In this document: positions 18,059-26,455 of the stretch, piece by piece
Layout of the letters: each line of letters starts with the position of its first letter
Numbering within the stretch: the stretch's first letter is position 1
NCBI RefSeq assembly: GCF_011753055.1
Contig: NZ_VWWJ01000008.1
Span: forward strand, 1-64,000
DNA length: 64,000 nucleotides
From: Burkholderia sp. Ax-1719
GTDB lineage: Bacteria > Pseudomonadota > Gammaproteobacteria > Burkholderiales > Burkholderiaceae
Reading direction: 5' to 3'
Translations under genes and position numbers: made by a program
The notes under the pieces: generated by a model
Database searches by the model: none
Seen by the model: the letters and a program-made list of their open reading frames with translations, nothing else
Told to the model about the DNA's origin: nothing

Positions 18059-19996
18059 TCACGCGCCATGCAGCCGGTCTGCGAGCGCCACCTCGCCGTT
18101 ACCCGAATAGCGGTCTTCCATCGAAAGCCCAGCCAGCAACGCATCGCCAATCGTCACGCCGCCGTCGAACGCCTTTGCCGCCAGCATCATCAGCGGCGCG
18201 TGAGCCTCAGCCCCCACTGCGAGCATGCTTGCGCCACCCAGCGCCAGCAGATCGTCGACATAACGCTGGGCGCCGGCGTAAATCGCTTCCAGCTGGCCGA
18301 ATCGCCGCTGCGCTACACCTTCGGGCGCGAACTCGGGCACGGCTTCGCCGTCGGGCTGCACGCGAAAGCGCACGACCTGTCCATGCGGTGCGGTCAGCAG
18401 CGCTTCCAGGAGCACGGTGTAATGCATGAAGCGCTCTGGGCGCATGTCGTGATAGAGCGCATCCTGGAAACACCCGAAAGCCAGCCCACCTTCATCGCGG
18501 ACCTGCGCGGCGTTCGGCGCCGTCACCATGTACAGGCCAATCAGCGGCCGTTCGAATACGCGTTGAAGCGCATGCTGGATAGTGCCCGAATAGCCGATAT
18601 CGACGAATGTCGTCGCCTTGTCCTGCGCAAAACCCACCTGACGCGCATAGGTGCGAAACGCATCCAGTTCGGCACGCGCCTGCCCGCGGATCTGCGGTTC
18701 GAGCAAAGTGAGCACCTTCGCGAGCGAAGCACTATCGTCGGGCAGTTCGATCTCACGCGTCAGTGCTTCGGCGACCTCCGGTTCGAGCGCCGCCGCCTGC
18801 GCTTCAATGCCCAGTCGCACCGAGATGAATTCGGCGATCGTGCCGCGAAATCCCCCCTTGCCAATCACCTGGGACGGATCGAACTCCTGCGCTTGGGCGG
18901 CCATTAACGCAAGCCGCCGCGAGACCTGCAGATATTCGCTCTTCGGCAGCGCGTCCAGCCCCGCAACATCACGGACGTGATCGTACAGACGGCTCAAAAA
19001 GTAGCCTTCGCGCGCGAAGAAGTAGAGCGTCGAAGCAGCCTTGAGCGCAGGATTGGCAAGCAGCCACGCGATAAAGCCGAACAGAATCGGGCCATACAGC
19101 GCATAGCCCAGATCATTCGCATCGTCGAACTGAATGCCCGTCACCCCGTGCTGCACGCGCCACGGGCTCGCGCCCAGGCGGGCAATCACCGGCCCGAGCA
19201 GGAGATGGTCGCGCCAGTCACTCTCGATCGGCAAATGACCACCCTGCAAGGCATAGGACAGACGCGAAGGCAGCAACCATGCGGCGCGAATACCGCGAGT
19301 GCCAGCCATGCCGATGTCGGAGTGCAGGTTATCGCCGAAATGCTGGAGCTGCGCGGGTTCGACCCGCTCTCCCTCCAGGACGCAATCCCAGAGAATTCCT
19401 GAATCCTTGCGGGCAGCACGCTCGCAGGAGATGTACAGTGCGTCCACCCACTGCGCCATCCCGAGCGTCGTCATCACGCGCTGGAAAAAGTCACGGCCGA
19501 AGTAGCTGTCGCTGACAACAATGACGCGCTTCCCTGCTTGCTTCGCATAACGCATCAACGCGACGACGTCGGCGCGGGCAACGAGCATGTCGTGCTCGAC
19601 CTGCAACTCGAGACTGCGCGCATCGCTCACCAGATCCGGGGTCCAGCAGCGGTCGCCCCCCATCTGCGCATAGATCGTGTCGATACCGACATCGCCGGCG
19701 TTCGCGTTGCGAGCACGCGCCATCGCTTCGGCATGTTTGCGGATCGCGAGGAAATCGTCGCCGCGACCGTGTTTATCCTGCAGGAGACGGCCCACGTACC
19801 GCTGCACCGCTTCGGGGTCCGAAGCGAGGCGCGATACGAGCGTATCGAAAAAATCGAAGGACACGACAGTCGCCGCATCGATCAGGGCGCAGGCCTGTGC
19901 ATGCGAATGCACCAGCGCGGGTGCGGCAACGCGATACGCATCGTCACCCAGCAGCGCACGAAGCTGTTGATCAAACAGCCCACTCATACCATTCAT
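18059..19996 (-). CDS. HAD-superfamily protein of polysaccharide loci (COG5610-like)
   Basis: A 645-residue protein. The N-terminal third has HAD motifs: SFDFFDTLVSR (nucleophile D) near residue 38, VIVVSDSYF near residue 155 and FGDNLHSDIGMAG near residue 225. The remaining two thirds, including FFAREGYFLSRLY and VDIGYSGTIQHAL, match no domain I can name but are typical of long HAD proteins found among glycosyltransferases. ATG 19996 follows GAAGGGG and is preferred; the open frame upstream to 20131 runs into the rmd gene. Substrate unknown; a sugar- or nucleotide-phosphate phosphatase role, or processing of a phosphorylated glycan, would be consistent. Confidence 0.7.
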   Translation of the reverse strand: MNGMSGLFDQQLRALLGDDAYRVAAPALVHSHAQACALIDAATVVSFDFFDTLVSRLASDPEAVQRYVGRLLQDKHGRGDDFLAIRKHAEAMARARNANAGDVGIDTIYAQMGGDRCWTPDLVSDARSLELQVEHDMLVARADVVALMRYAKQAGKRVIVVSDSYFGRDFFQRVMTTLGMAQWVDALYISCERAARKDSGILWDCVLEGERVEPAQLQHFGDNLHSDIGMAGTRGIRAAWLLPSRLSYALQGGHLPIESDWRDHLLLGPVIARLGASPWRVQHGVTGIQFDDANDLGYALYGPILFGFIAWLLANPALKAASTLYFFAREGYFLSRLYDHVRDVAGLDALPKSEYLQVSRRLALMAAQAQEFDPSQVIGKGGFRGTIAEFISVRLGIEAQAAALEPEVAEALTREIELPDDSASLAKVLTLLEPQIRGQARAELDAFRTYARQVGFAQDKATTFVDIGYSGTIQHALQRVFERPLIGLYMVTAPNAAQVRDEGGLAFGCFQDALYHDMRPERFMHYTVLLEALLTAPHGQVVRFRVQPDGEAVPEFAPEGVAQRRFGQLEAIYAGAQRYVDDLLALGGASMLAVGAEAHAPLMMLAAKAFDGGVTIGDALLAGLSMEDRYSGNGEVALADRLHGA

Positions 19997-20060
19997 GAAA
20001 CCCCTTCGTACAAAGCAGCGGGCCGGGCGCGCGTTTCGAGCGCGCGCCGGTCCCTCACGT

Positions 20061-20960
20061 TCAGGCCGGCTGACCAGACGACAGCAGCCACTCCAGCGTA
20101 TCGAAGAGAGGCGGCGCATCCAGTTGGCCAATAGCGGTCAACAGCTTGCGGTTGTCGCCGCATTGCGACTTCACCTCGTGCGGGCGCACGAAAGCAGGAT
20201 TGACCTGCACGTCGATCTCGTGTCCGGTGATGCGGGACATCGTTTCGATCAGATGCATGAGCGTCACGGGCTGACCAGAACAGACGTTGAAGACCTCGCC
20301 CACCGGAGCAGCTTCGAGCAACCGGCAATAGACGTCGGAAACCCAGCGCACATCGGAAAAGTCGCGCGCCACGTCGAGGTTGCCGAGTTCGATCACGCTG
20401 GCGCGCCGCCGGAAGTGATCCGCGATCTTCGCAACCAGAAAGCTGGTGGATTGACCGACGCCAATGTAGTTGAACGGCCGAACCGTAAAGATGGGCAGTC
20501 GGTCGTGCCAGAGCTGCGACATATACTCCAGCGCGACCTTGCTCACTGCATAGTCGTTGGCCGGATGAAACGGCGCATCTTCCGCAATCGGCAGGCCCGA
20601 TTGACCCGCGCCGTAAATGTTCGCACTACTGGCCAGCAATACAGCCGAAGGCTTCTTTTCACACGCATCAAGCGCTTCGAGCAGATTGCGCGTACCAATC
20701 ACGTTAGTCGCGTACATCTCGCCCGGATCACCGTGCCCTACAAACGCGATGGCCGCAAGATGCACGACCCAATCGGGGCGCACGCGGTCGATCACCTTGC
20801 CAAGCCGCGCACGCTGCAGCAGATCGCAGCCATAGACGTCGGCGCCCGATGCGGGCTCGCGCCGCACGAGACCCACAACGTGATGCCCGCGCGCGCGCAT
20901 AGCGTCGGCGACGTAGCGTCCCGTGAAGCCGTCAGCCCCGGTGATCAGGACGGTGGCCAT
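20061..20960 (-). CDS. rmd: GDP-6-deoxy-D-mannose (GDP-4-keto) reductase
   Basis: A 299-residue extended SDR enzyme with the cofactor motif GADGFTGRYV at residues 8-17, LLASSANIYG and the catalytic YAVSK. It is predicted to reduce the 4-keto product of Gmd to GDP-D-rhamnose. It overlaps the gmd stop by one base (TAATG), which makes translational coupling likely. The NPAFVRPHEV segment near the C-terminus resembles other Rmd proteins. A GDP-6-deoxy-D-talose reductase is the alternative; the two products differ only at C4. Confidence 0.9.
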   Translation of the reverse strand: MATVLITGADGFTGRYVADAMRARGHHVVGLVRREPASGADVYGCDLLQRARLGKVIDRVRPDWVVHLAAIAFVGHGDPGEMYATNVIGTRNLLEALDACEKKPSAVLLASSANIYGAGQSGLPIAEDAPFHPANDYAVSKVALEYMSQLWHDRLPIFTVRPFNYIGVGQSTSFLVAKIADHFRRRASVIELGNLDVARDFSDVRWVSDVYCRLLEAAPVGEVFNVCSGQPVTLMHLIETMSRITGHEIDVQVNPAFVRPHEVKSQCGDNRKLLTAIGQLDAPPLFDTLEWLLSSGQPA

Positions 20961-21994
20961 TAAAAGGACATCCCCTTCTTGTTACGCTCGAGATCCGCTT
21001 CCACCATCATCTGGCACAGCGCTTCGAGCGAAGTCTGCGGCGCCCAGCCCAGTTCGTCGCGCGCCTTCTGCGGATCGCCGATCAGCAGATCGACTTCAGC
21101 CGGGCGGTAAAACGCGGGATTGATGCGCACGATGGTTTTGCCGCTCTTGCGGTCACGCCCGGTTTCGCCTTCGGCCTGGCCTTGCCACTCGAGGTCGAAA
21201 CCGAGACAGGTTGCTGCGGCATTGACGAAATCGCGCACGGTCTCGGTCCGGTTGGTGGCGAGCACGTAGGTGTCCGAGTGATCGGCCTGCAGCATGCGCC
21301 ACATACCATCGACATATTCCTTCGCGTAACCCCAGTCGCGACGCGCGTCGAGATTGCCCAGTTCGAGCACGTCGAGCTGACCGAGGCTGATCTTCGCAAG
21401 CGTGTCCGTGATCTTGCGGGTGACGAACTCGCGCCCACGCAGCGGCGACTCGTGGTTGAACAGAATGCCGCTCGACGCGAACAGATCGTAGCTTTCGCGA
21501 TAGTTCACCGTGATCCAGTGCGCATAAAGCTTGGCCACGCCGTAAGGACTGCGCGGATAGAACGGCGTCGATTCCGTTTGAGGAATCGCCTGCACCTTGC
21601 CGAACATTTCCGACGTGCTGGCCTGATAAAAGCGCACCTTCGGATTGACGATGCGAATTGCCTCGAGCAGGTTCAGCGCGCCGACACCCGTGACTTGCGC
21701 CGTCAAAGCAGGCTGCTCGAACGAGACGCCAACGAAGCTTTGCGCCGCGAGGTTATAGACTTCGTCGGGCTTGGCCTTTTCGATCAGACGAATGCAACTG
21801 CCTGCGTCCAGCAGATCATGTTCGACGAGGCGCAGGTTCGGGTGGCGGGCAATGCCAAGCTCCTCGATCCGCCAGAAGTTCACCGAACTCGTCCGACGAT
21901 AGGTGCCGAATACGGTGTAGCCCTTCTCCAGCAGTTGCTCGGCGAGATACGCGCCGTCTTGACCGGTGATGCCAGTAATGATTGCCGATTTCAC
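20960..21994 (-). CDS. gmd: GDP-mannose 4,6-dehydratase
   Basis: A 344-residue SDR enzyme that converts GDP-D-mannose to GDP-4-keto-6-deoxy-D-mannose. Evidence: GITGQDGAYLAEQLLEKGY at the N-terminus, the HDLLDA segment, TSEMFGKVQ, the catalytic YGVAK near residue 148, HESPLRGREFVTRK, and the family ending with YRPAEVDLLIGD. It is the first gene of the gmd-rmd-HAD-manC group and starts about 140 bases after the large transferase gene. Fucose synthase is absent and rmd follows directly, so the pathway points to D-rhamnose rather than L-fucose. Confidence 0.96.
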   Translation of the reverse strand: MKSAIITGITGQDGAYLAEQLLEKGYTVFGTYRRTSSVNFWRIEELGIARHPNLRLVEHDLLDAGSCIRLIEKAKPDEVYNLAAQSFVGVSFEQPALTAQVTGVGALNLLEAIRIVNPKVRFYQASTSEMFGKVQAIPQTESTPFYPRSPYGVAKLYAHWITVNYRESYDLFASSGILFNHESPLRGREFVTRKITDTLAKISLGQLDVLELGNLDARRDWGYAKEYVDGMWRMLQADHSDTYVLATNRTETVRDFVNAAATCLGFDLEWQGQAEGETGRDRKSGKTIVRINPAFYRPAEVDLLIGDPQKARDELGWAPQTSLEALCQMMVEADLERNKKGMSF

Positions 21995-22134
21995 GAAATT
22001 CCACCCTTTTGTGTACTGCGAGATTACTTGCGCAATTGCCCGCGAACTATTGCGAGACCAAACGGTATTATCAGCACAACTTGCCAGATTGTTTCAATAG
22101 CTGAAGCGAGTCGTTACGTCTGAAACAATCGATC

Positions 22135-25100
22135 TCAGTTCCGCAGATCGGATTGGACCGACGCCGCCGCGAGTGCGCGCACCCGCCCTGCGAAACGCTC
22201 GAGCGAGAACTCGCCCGCCCGCTGCGCTGCACGCGCCCCCATCTGTTCGCGCACGACCGTGCGTTGCGGCGTGAGCAGTTCGGACGTCATCGCTACGAGA
22301 CTTTCCAGCGAGCCGTAGAGCAGCCCGCTCACACCGTCTTCGATGATCTCACGCGGACCGCCCGAGTTGAATGCGAGCGGCACGCAGCCCGCCGACATCG
22401 CCTCCACGACGGTCATGCCAAAGTGCTCAGCTCGTTCCGGATGCGAATCGAGATCCGTTTCAAGCCCGGCGCCGTGCCAGTAAATCGCCGAATCGCGATA
22501 CAGCGCTTCCAGTTCTTCGGCCGACACATTCACGTGGAAATGCACCGGTAAACCTTGCGCGGCATCGCGCAAACGCTGCAGATAATCCATATGCGCGGGT
22601 TCGGGCATTGACGACCCTGCAAGATGCAGTTCGACGGCGCCCCCCATACGCGCGTGCAGCGTGCGGAACGCCTCGATCATCAGATCGTGGCGCTTGCTGT
22701 GCGCGCCGATGAAGAACCGTCCGACGCTCAGGATCATCGTCTTCTTTTGCAGCGCCGTGCCCGGCACCGGTTGCACCGGCGGATGCACCACTTCGATCGG
22801 ACGCTGCGGAAGTTGATAAGCGCTCAATGCGGCGAAGATATGGGACTTCGCGTAGTCGGAGTACGCGATGATCGCGGCGTAGCCATCGAGCGCAGCCGGG
22901 CTCACCTTGCGCTCCGCTTCGGGCAAACGGAACGGGAACTGGCACAGGAACAGGCTGCGCGCGCCCCGCGCCTCGGTGGGCGGCGCGATGTGGTTGCCCA
23001 TTGTGATCATCAGATCGGGGTTGGGCGCATAGGCGAATTCGCCTGCGGTCATCAGCACGCACGAAGAGAGATCGATGCCGAACTCGCATTCGAAGCTATG
23101 CAGCCGCAAATTACTGTAGGGATGCGGCGTGACCAGCGTCACCGCGTAGTCCTCGGACAGTACCGCAGCCATGGTCAGGATGTAACGCTCGCCACCGCCC
23201 GGCGTTAGCGCGTACGGCGTGAAGATGACTGCGGTCTTGTCCTTGCGGGGGCGGGCAGCGACAACCGGCGGAATGAAGCGCTCGCGCACAGCAATGGCGT
23301 CCGCTTCGTTGCGGCTCTTCAGGAAACGGCCCCAGCGCGAAACGAACTTGTCCCGGTTAAGATCGCCCAATGCGTTGCGACGTGCCTCAGCGGCAGGGTT
23401 GTGATTCGCCGCGGCGCCTTCGATGTGCACGACGCGCGCGTCGGGACAATAATGGACGACGCGACCCATCGCGCGGACCTTGAAGCACAGATCGGCGTCT
23501 TCGTAGTAAGCAGGCTCGTAGGCCAGATCGAAACCACCGATCTCCATAAACAAATCGCGCGGCATGACACACGCCGCCGCAGACACGTAATCGACCTCGC
23601 GCGGCACGAAGAACTCGCTATGCGACTGGGTTTCGCCGCGGCCGAAACGCACCGGATACCCCTTCTCGTCGATCATGCCGCCCGCTTCCTGGATGATCCC
23701 GTTCGGGTAGAGGAACAACGGGCCGACTGCGCCGATGCGCGCGTCGCTTTCCAGTGCGCCGATCATGGCCGTGAGCCAACCCGAACGCACGAATGCATCG
23801 TTGTTCAGCAGGCAGAGATAGCGCCCAGTGGCCGCTTCCGCCGCGATATTGTTGGCTTCGCCAAAGAAGCGATTCTTGCCGAGTTCGAGCAGTCGCACGC
23901 CCGGACCGATATTGCGCACCGGCGCGAGATTGGCTTCGTCGCTGCCGTTATCGACGATCACGATCTCGTAACGCAGGCCTTCGGTGTTGGCCCAGAGTTG
24001 TCGCACGCATTCGAGCGTGAGCGGCCCGGCATTCCAGTTGATCACGAGGATCGAAACGTCCGGCTTGTCAGCCGTGCACCACTGGGCAGCCTTTTCCAGC
24101 GCTTCGCTCATGTTGACCGGTTCCGCGCCCGGAAATGCCACCGCAGCGGGACGCGATGCCGCAACGGGCACGACAGGCCGCTGTGCTGCGGCACCGACCA
24201 CGGCCTCGAAACTTTCGAGCCAGGTTTGCGAGCGATATTCGCTGGCAATGCGGCGCTCGCCATCGCGCCGCGCCGCTTCGTCGCCGATCGCCTCGCGCAG
24301 GGCGCGCAGGGCATCGTCCTCATCGCCACGACGGAAGTACCAAGGCAGATCGCCCGCGTGCTCTCGAATGCATTCGAGATCCGAAGACACGCAGACCTTG
24401 CCGTACATCAGGCTTTCCGCGACAGGCAGGCCGTAGCCTTCGCTGAGCGACGGAAACGCCGTGAAGAGACACTGTTGATAAAGGCCTGCCAGATGCGCGT
24501 CGGACAGACCCTGAAGCACGACGATCTTTGCGCTGTCCACCAGCGCGGCAACGCCTTCCCCAAGCGAGGCGATACCCACGTCGTCGCGTCCCACCAGTAC
24601 GAGTTGAGGAACGCGCTGCGCGCCCAGTTCGTCGCACAGGCGCACCCAGAGCCGCGCGAGCAGCGCCTGATTCTTGCGCTTGTCGATCGTGCCGACGCTC
24701 AGCACGAACGCCGGCAACGCAACACGAGCGGTGGCGGCATCCGCCGCGAGCACCTGCGCGGAAGCGGCTTCGCCTACTTCGTTCGCACCGAAGTGGACAA
24801 TCGTGATCTGCGCGTTGACGCGCACATTCGCAAGCGTTGCCCAGCGCAACAGCTTTTCGCGAATCGACTGGCTCGACACCGAAATCGTCTTTGCCACCGT
24901 CACCGCGGACGTGAGCCACTCGACGAACAGCGTGTAATGGCGCTCACCGACGAGTTCGGGATGCTCGATCGGAATGATGTCGTAGAGGAACGTATTAACA
25001 CCGACACCCTGCGCCGCCAGACGCTCGAAAAGCCGCGCATAGTCAGGATTCCAGACTACACCAGTAAAGAACACATCGTCGCCGGGAGCAGGCGAAAGCT

Positions 25101-26040
25101 CTTTCCATGCCGACGCATCCTGCGTCTTGCCAGCCGGCTGCGAACGCGCGCCGAGCTTTTGCGCGAGCAGCGCCGCCGTATCTTCGGGCGAAACGCTTGC
25201 GAGGCCCGTCGGCGTATCGCCCAGCACACACGGCAATACGCGCGACTGCGCGGCCGGATCGAACGACGCGAAAAAGAGCTCCGTGGTGACTTTGCCGACA
25301 CCCGTCAGTTGATCGTGTGTCTTGAGCCAGTCCAGCGTGTCGCCCACGAAGAACCAGTTGATCGGCGCGCGCCCGACCTGCACACGCGCAGGTTGCTGCG
25401 CGGCGGCCTGCGGCAGCGCTGCGGCAGTGTGAGTCTGGCTTTGTGCCTCGAGCGCGATGAGACGGTCGCGCTCGCGCATGAAACGCAGCCGCGCACCCAT
25501 GCGATGCGGTGTGATTGCCCAATAGACCAATTTGGCGAATTTGCGGGCGAGAGCGCGTTGATCCGCACTCAGCATGCTTGCGCCGCGCCGCAGCGGTCCG
25601 GTCGCGCGCCACATGCGGGAAGACAGGACAGCATCGCGTTCGGACAGGAACTGCAGTGCCATGCCATGTTCATGATGCGCCTGCGCTTCGGCGCGCGCCA
25701 ACGCCGCCCGCACATCGCTCATACCATCGCGAGCAGCCTGAACGTCGCCCTGGGCTCGCGCCAGGCGCATCGCCAAAGCGCCGATCTCCGAATTGCGGCG
25801 GGCAATCTCGGCTTGCTGCGCGGCACGCGCCTCGTTGCGCGACGCGAGTTCGCCATGCAAGGTATCGACTTTCTGCTCGAGCACGCTCATGCGCGCGAGT
25901 CGGGAAAGCAGGTAGTCGCGCTCGATTTCCAGCAAGGCCTGCCTGCCTCGGTCGTCGGTCTGCGCAACGCCAGACGGCGGCTTTGAAGCATCGAGGATTT
26001 CAGAGGCCTTCTCGATCTCGTGCGGCATTTTCTCTTGCAT
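22135..26040 (-). CDS. Multi-domain glycosyltransferase: coiled coil, GT4, GT2, GT4 (1301 residues)
   Basis: A very long cytoplasmic polymerase-type transferase. Residues ~25-150 form a predicted coiled coil rich in A, E, R and Q, ending with RMWRATGPLR. A first GT4 module follows with GTIDKRKN near residue 448 and SEGYGLPVAES near residue 530. A GT2 module has INWNAGPLT near 663 and LLNNDAF near 742. A second GT4 module has TPGGGER near 943 and HFGMTVVEAMSAG near 1205. Each retains its key motifs, so three active sites are likely. The location beside gmd-rmd and near wzm-wzt suggests assembly of a D-rhamnose-containing polymer. It stands between two long gaps and may have its own promoter. 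Confidence 0.85.
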   Translation of the reverse strand: MQEKMPHEIEKASEILDASKPPSGVAQTDDRGRQALLEIERDYLLSRLARMSVLEQKVDTLHGELASRNEARAAQQAEIARRNSEIGALAMRLARAQGDVQAARDGMSDVRAALARAEAQAHHEHGMALQFLSERDAVLSSRMWRATGPLRRGASMLSADQRALARKFAKLVYWAITPHRMGARLRFMRERDRLIALEAQSQTHTAAALPQAAAQQPARVQVGRAPINWFFVGDTLDWLKTHDQLTGVGKVTTELFFASFDPAAQSRVLPCVLGDTPTGLASVSPEDTAALLAQKLGARSQPAGKTQDASAWKELSPAPGDDVFFTGVVWNPDYARLFERLAAQGVGVNTFLYDIIPIEHPELVGERHYTLFVEWLTSAVTVAKTISVSSQSIREKLLRWATLANVRVNAQITIVHFGANEVGEAASAQVLAADAATARVALPAFVLSVGTIDKRKNQALLARLWVRLCDELGAQRVPQLVLVGRDDVGIASLGEGVAALVDSAKIVVLQGLSDAHLAGLYQQCLFTAFPSLSEGYGLPVAESLMYGKVCVSSDLECIREHAGDLPWYFRRGDEDDALRALREAIGDEAARRDGERRIASEYRSQTWLESFEAVVGAAAQRPVVPVAASRPAAVAFPGAEPVNMSEALEKAAQWCTADKPDVSILVINWNAGPLTLECVRQLWANTEGLRYEIVIVDNGSDEANLAPVRNIGPGVRLLELGKNRFFGEANNIAAEAATGRYLCLLNNDAFVRSGWLTAMIGALESDARIGAVGPLFLYPNGIIQEAGGMIDEKGYPVRFGRGETQSHSEFFVPREVDYVSAAACVMPRDLFMEIGGFDLAYEPAYYEDADLCFKVRAMGRVVHYCPDARVVHIEGAAANHNPAAEARRNALGDLNRDKFVSRWGRFLKSRNEADAIAVRERFIPPVVAARPRKDKTAVIFTPYALTPGGGERYILTMAAVLSEDYAVTLVTPHPYSNLRLHSFECEFGIDLSSCVLMTAGEFAYAPNPDLMITMGNHIAPPTEARGARSLFLCQFPFRLPEAERKVSPAALDGYAAIIAYSDYAKSHIFAALSAYQLPQRPIEVVHPPVQPVPGTALQKKTMILSVGRFFIGAHSKRHDLMIEAFRTLHARMGGAVELHLAGSSMPEPAHMDYLQRLRDAAQGLPVHFHVNVSAEELEALYRDSAIYWHGAGLETDLDSHPERAEHFGMTVVEAMSAGCVPLAFNSGGPREIIEDGVSGLLYGSLESLVAMTSELLTPQRTVVREQMGARAAQRAGEFSLERFAGRVRALAAASVQSDLRN

Positions 26041-26455
26041 GAATTCAGATTCCCAATCGACGCCGGCAAGCCATCACGCCTGCCGGCGAAATAACGAAAC
26101 GCCGCGCACAGAAACTTCAGGGGGTCACCTGACCACGCCGCGGCGTCGTCCTCTCCGAAACCAGCACCGTTGCGCCAAGCTGGACATCAAGCGAGTTGAG
26201 CGCGCATAGCTATTGCGGATTGGAAGTTCGACAAGCGACGAATCCGGTCGCACCGGGTGTGCCGAATTGGCCGGAAAACGGAAGGATTACAAACTGGCTT
26301 CAAAGTAATGCGGGTAATAATTGCAGCCGATCCTACTATACGCACCTACCCTGCGCAACCGCCCGAAAAGGACAATCGAAGACGCCAACATCCCGGGTCA
26401 ATATGCATGACAAATGACCGGACTTACGGTCAATTCGCCATGTTCGCACCCCAAA
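26041..26455. other. Non-coding gap of 415 bases
   Basis: This gap lies upstream of the 1301-residue transferase gene and downstream of the 865-residue membrane protein gene. It is more AT-rich around 26290-26440 than the genes beside it. I see no convincing gene, terminator hairpin or consensus promoter; a minus-strand TATAGT at about 26334-26340 lacks a good -35 box. A promoter for the downstream minus-strand genes is expected here but not demonstrated. Confidence 0.4.

Noticed and set aside
16244..18907. 887-codon plus-strand open frame across manC and the HAD-like gene
   Set aside because: It is antisense to two well-supported genes and runs across their boundary; no protein features.
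23401..25986. 861-codon plus-strand open frame opposite the 1301-residue transferase
   Set aside because: It mirrors a real gene in GC-rich DNA; its translation is rich in R and H, lacks any domain, and the opposite strand has three clear glycosyltransferase modules.
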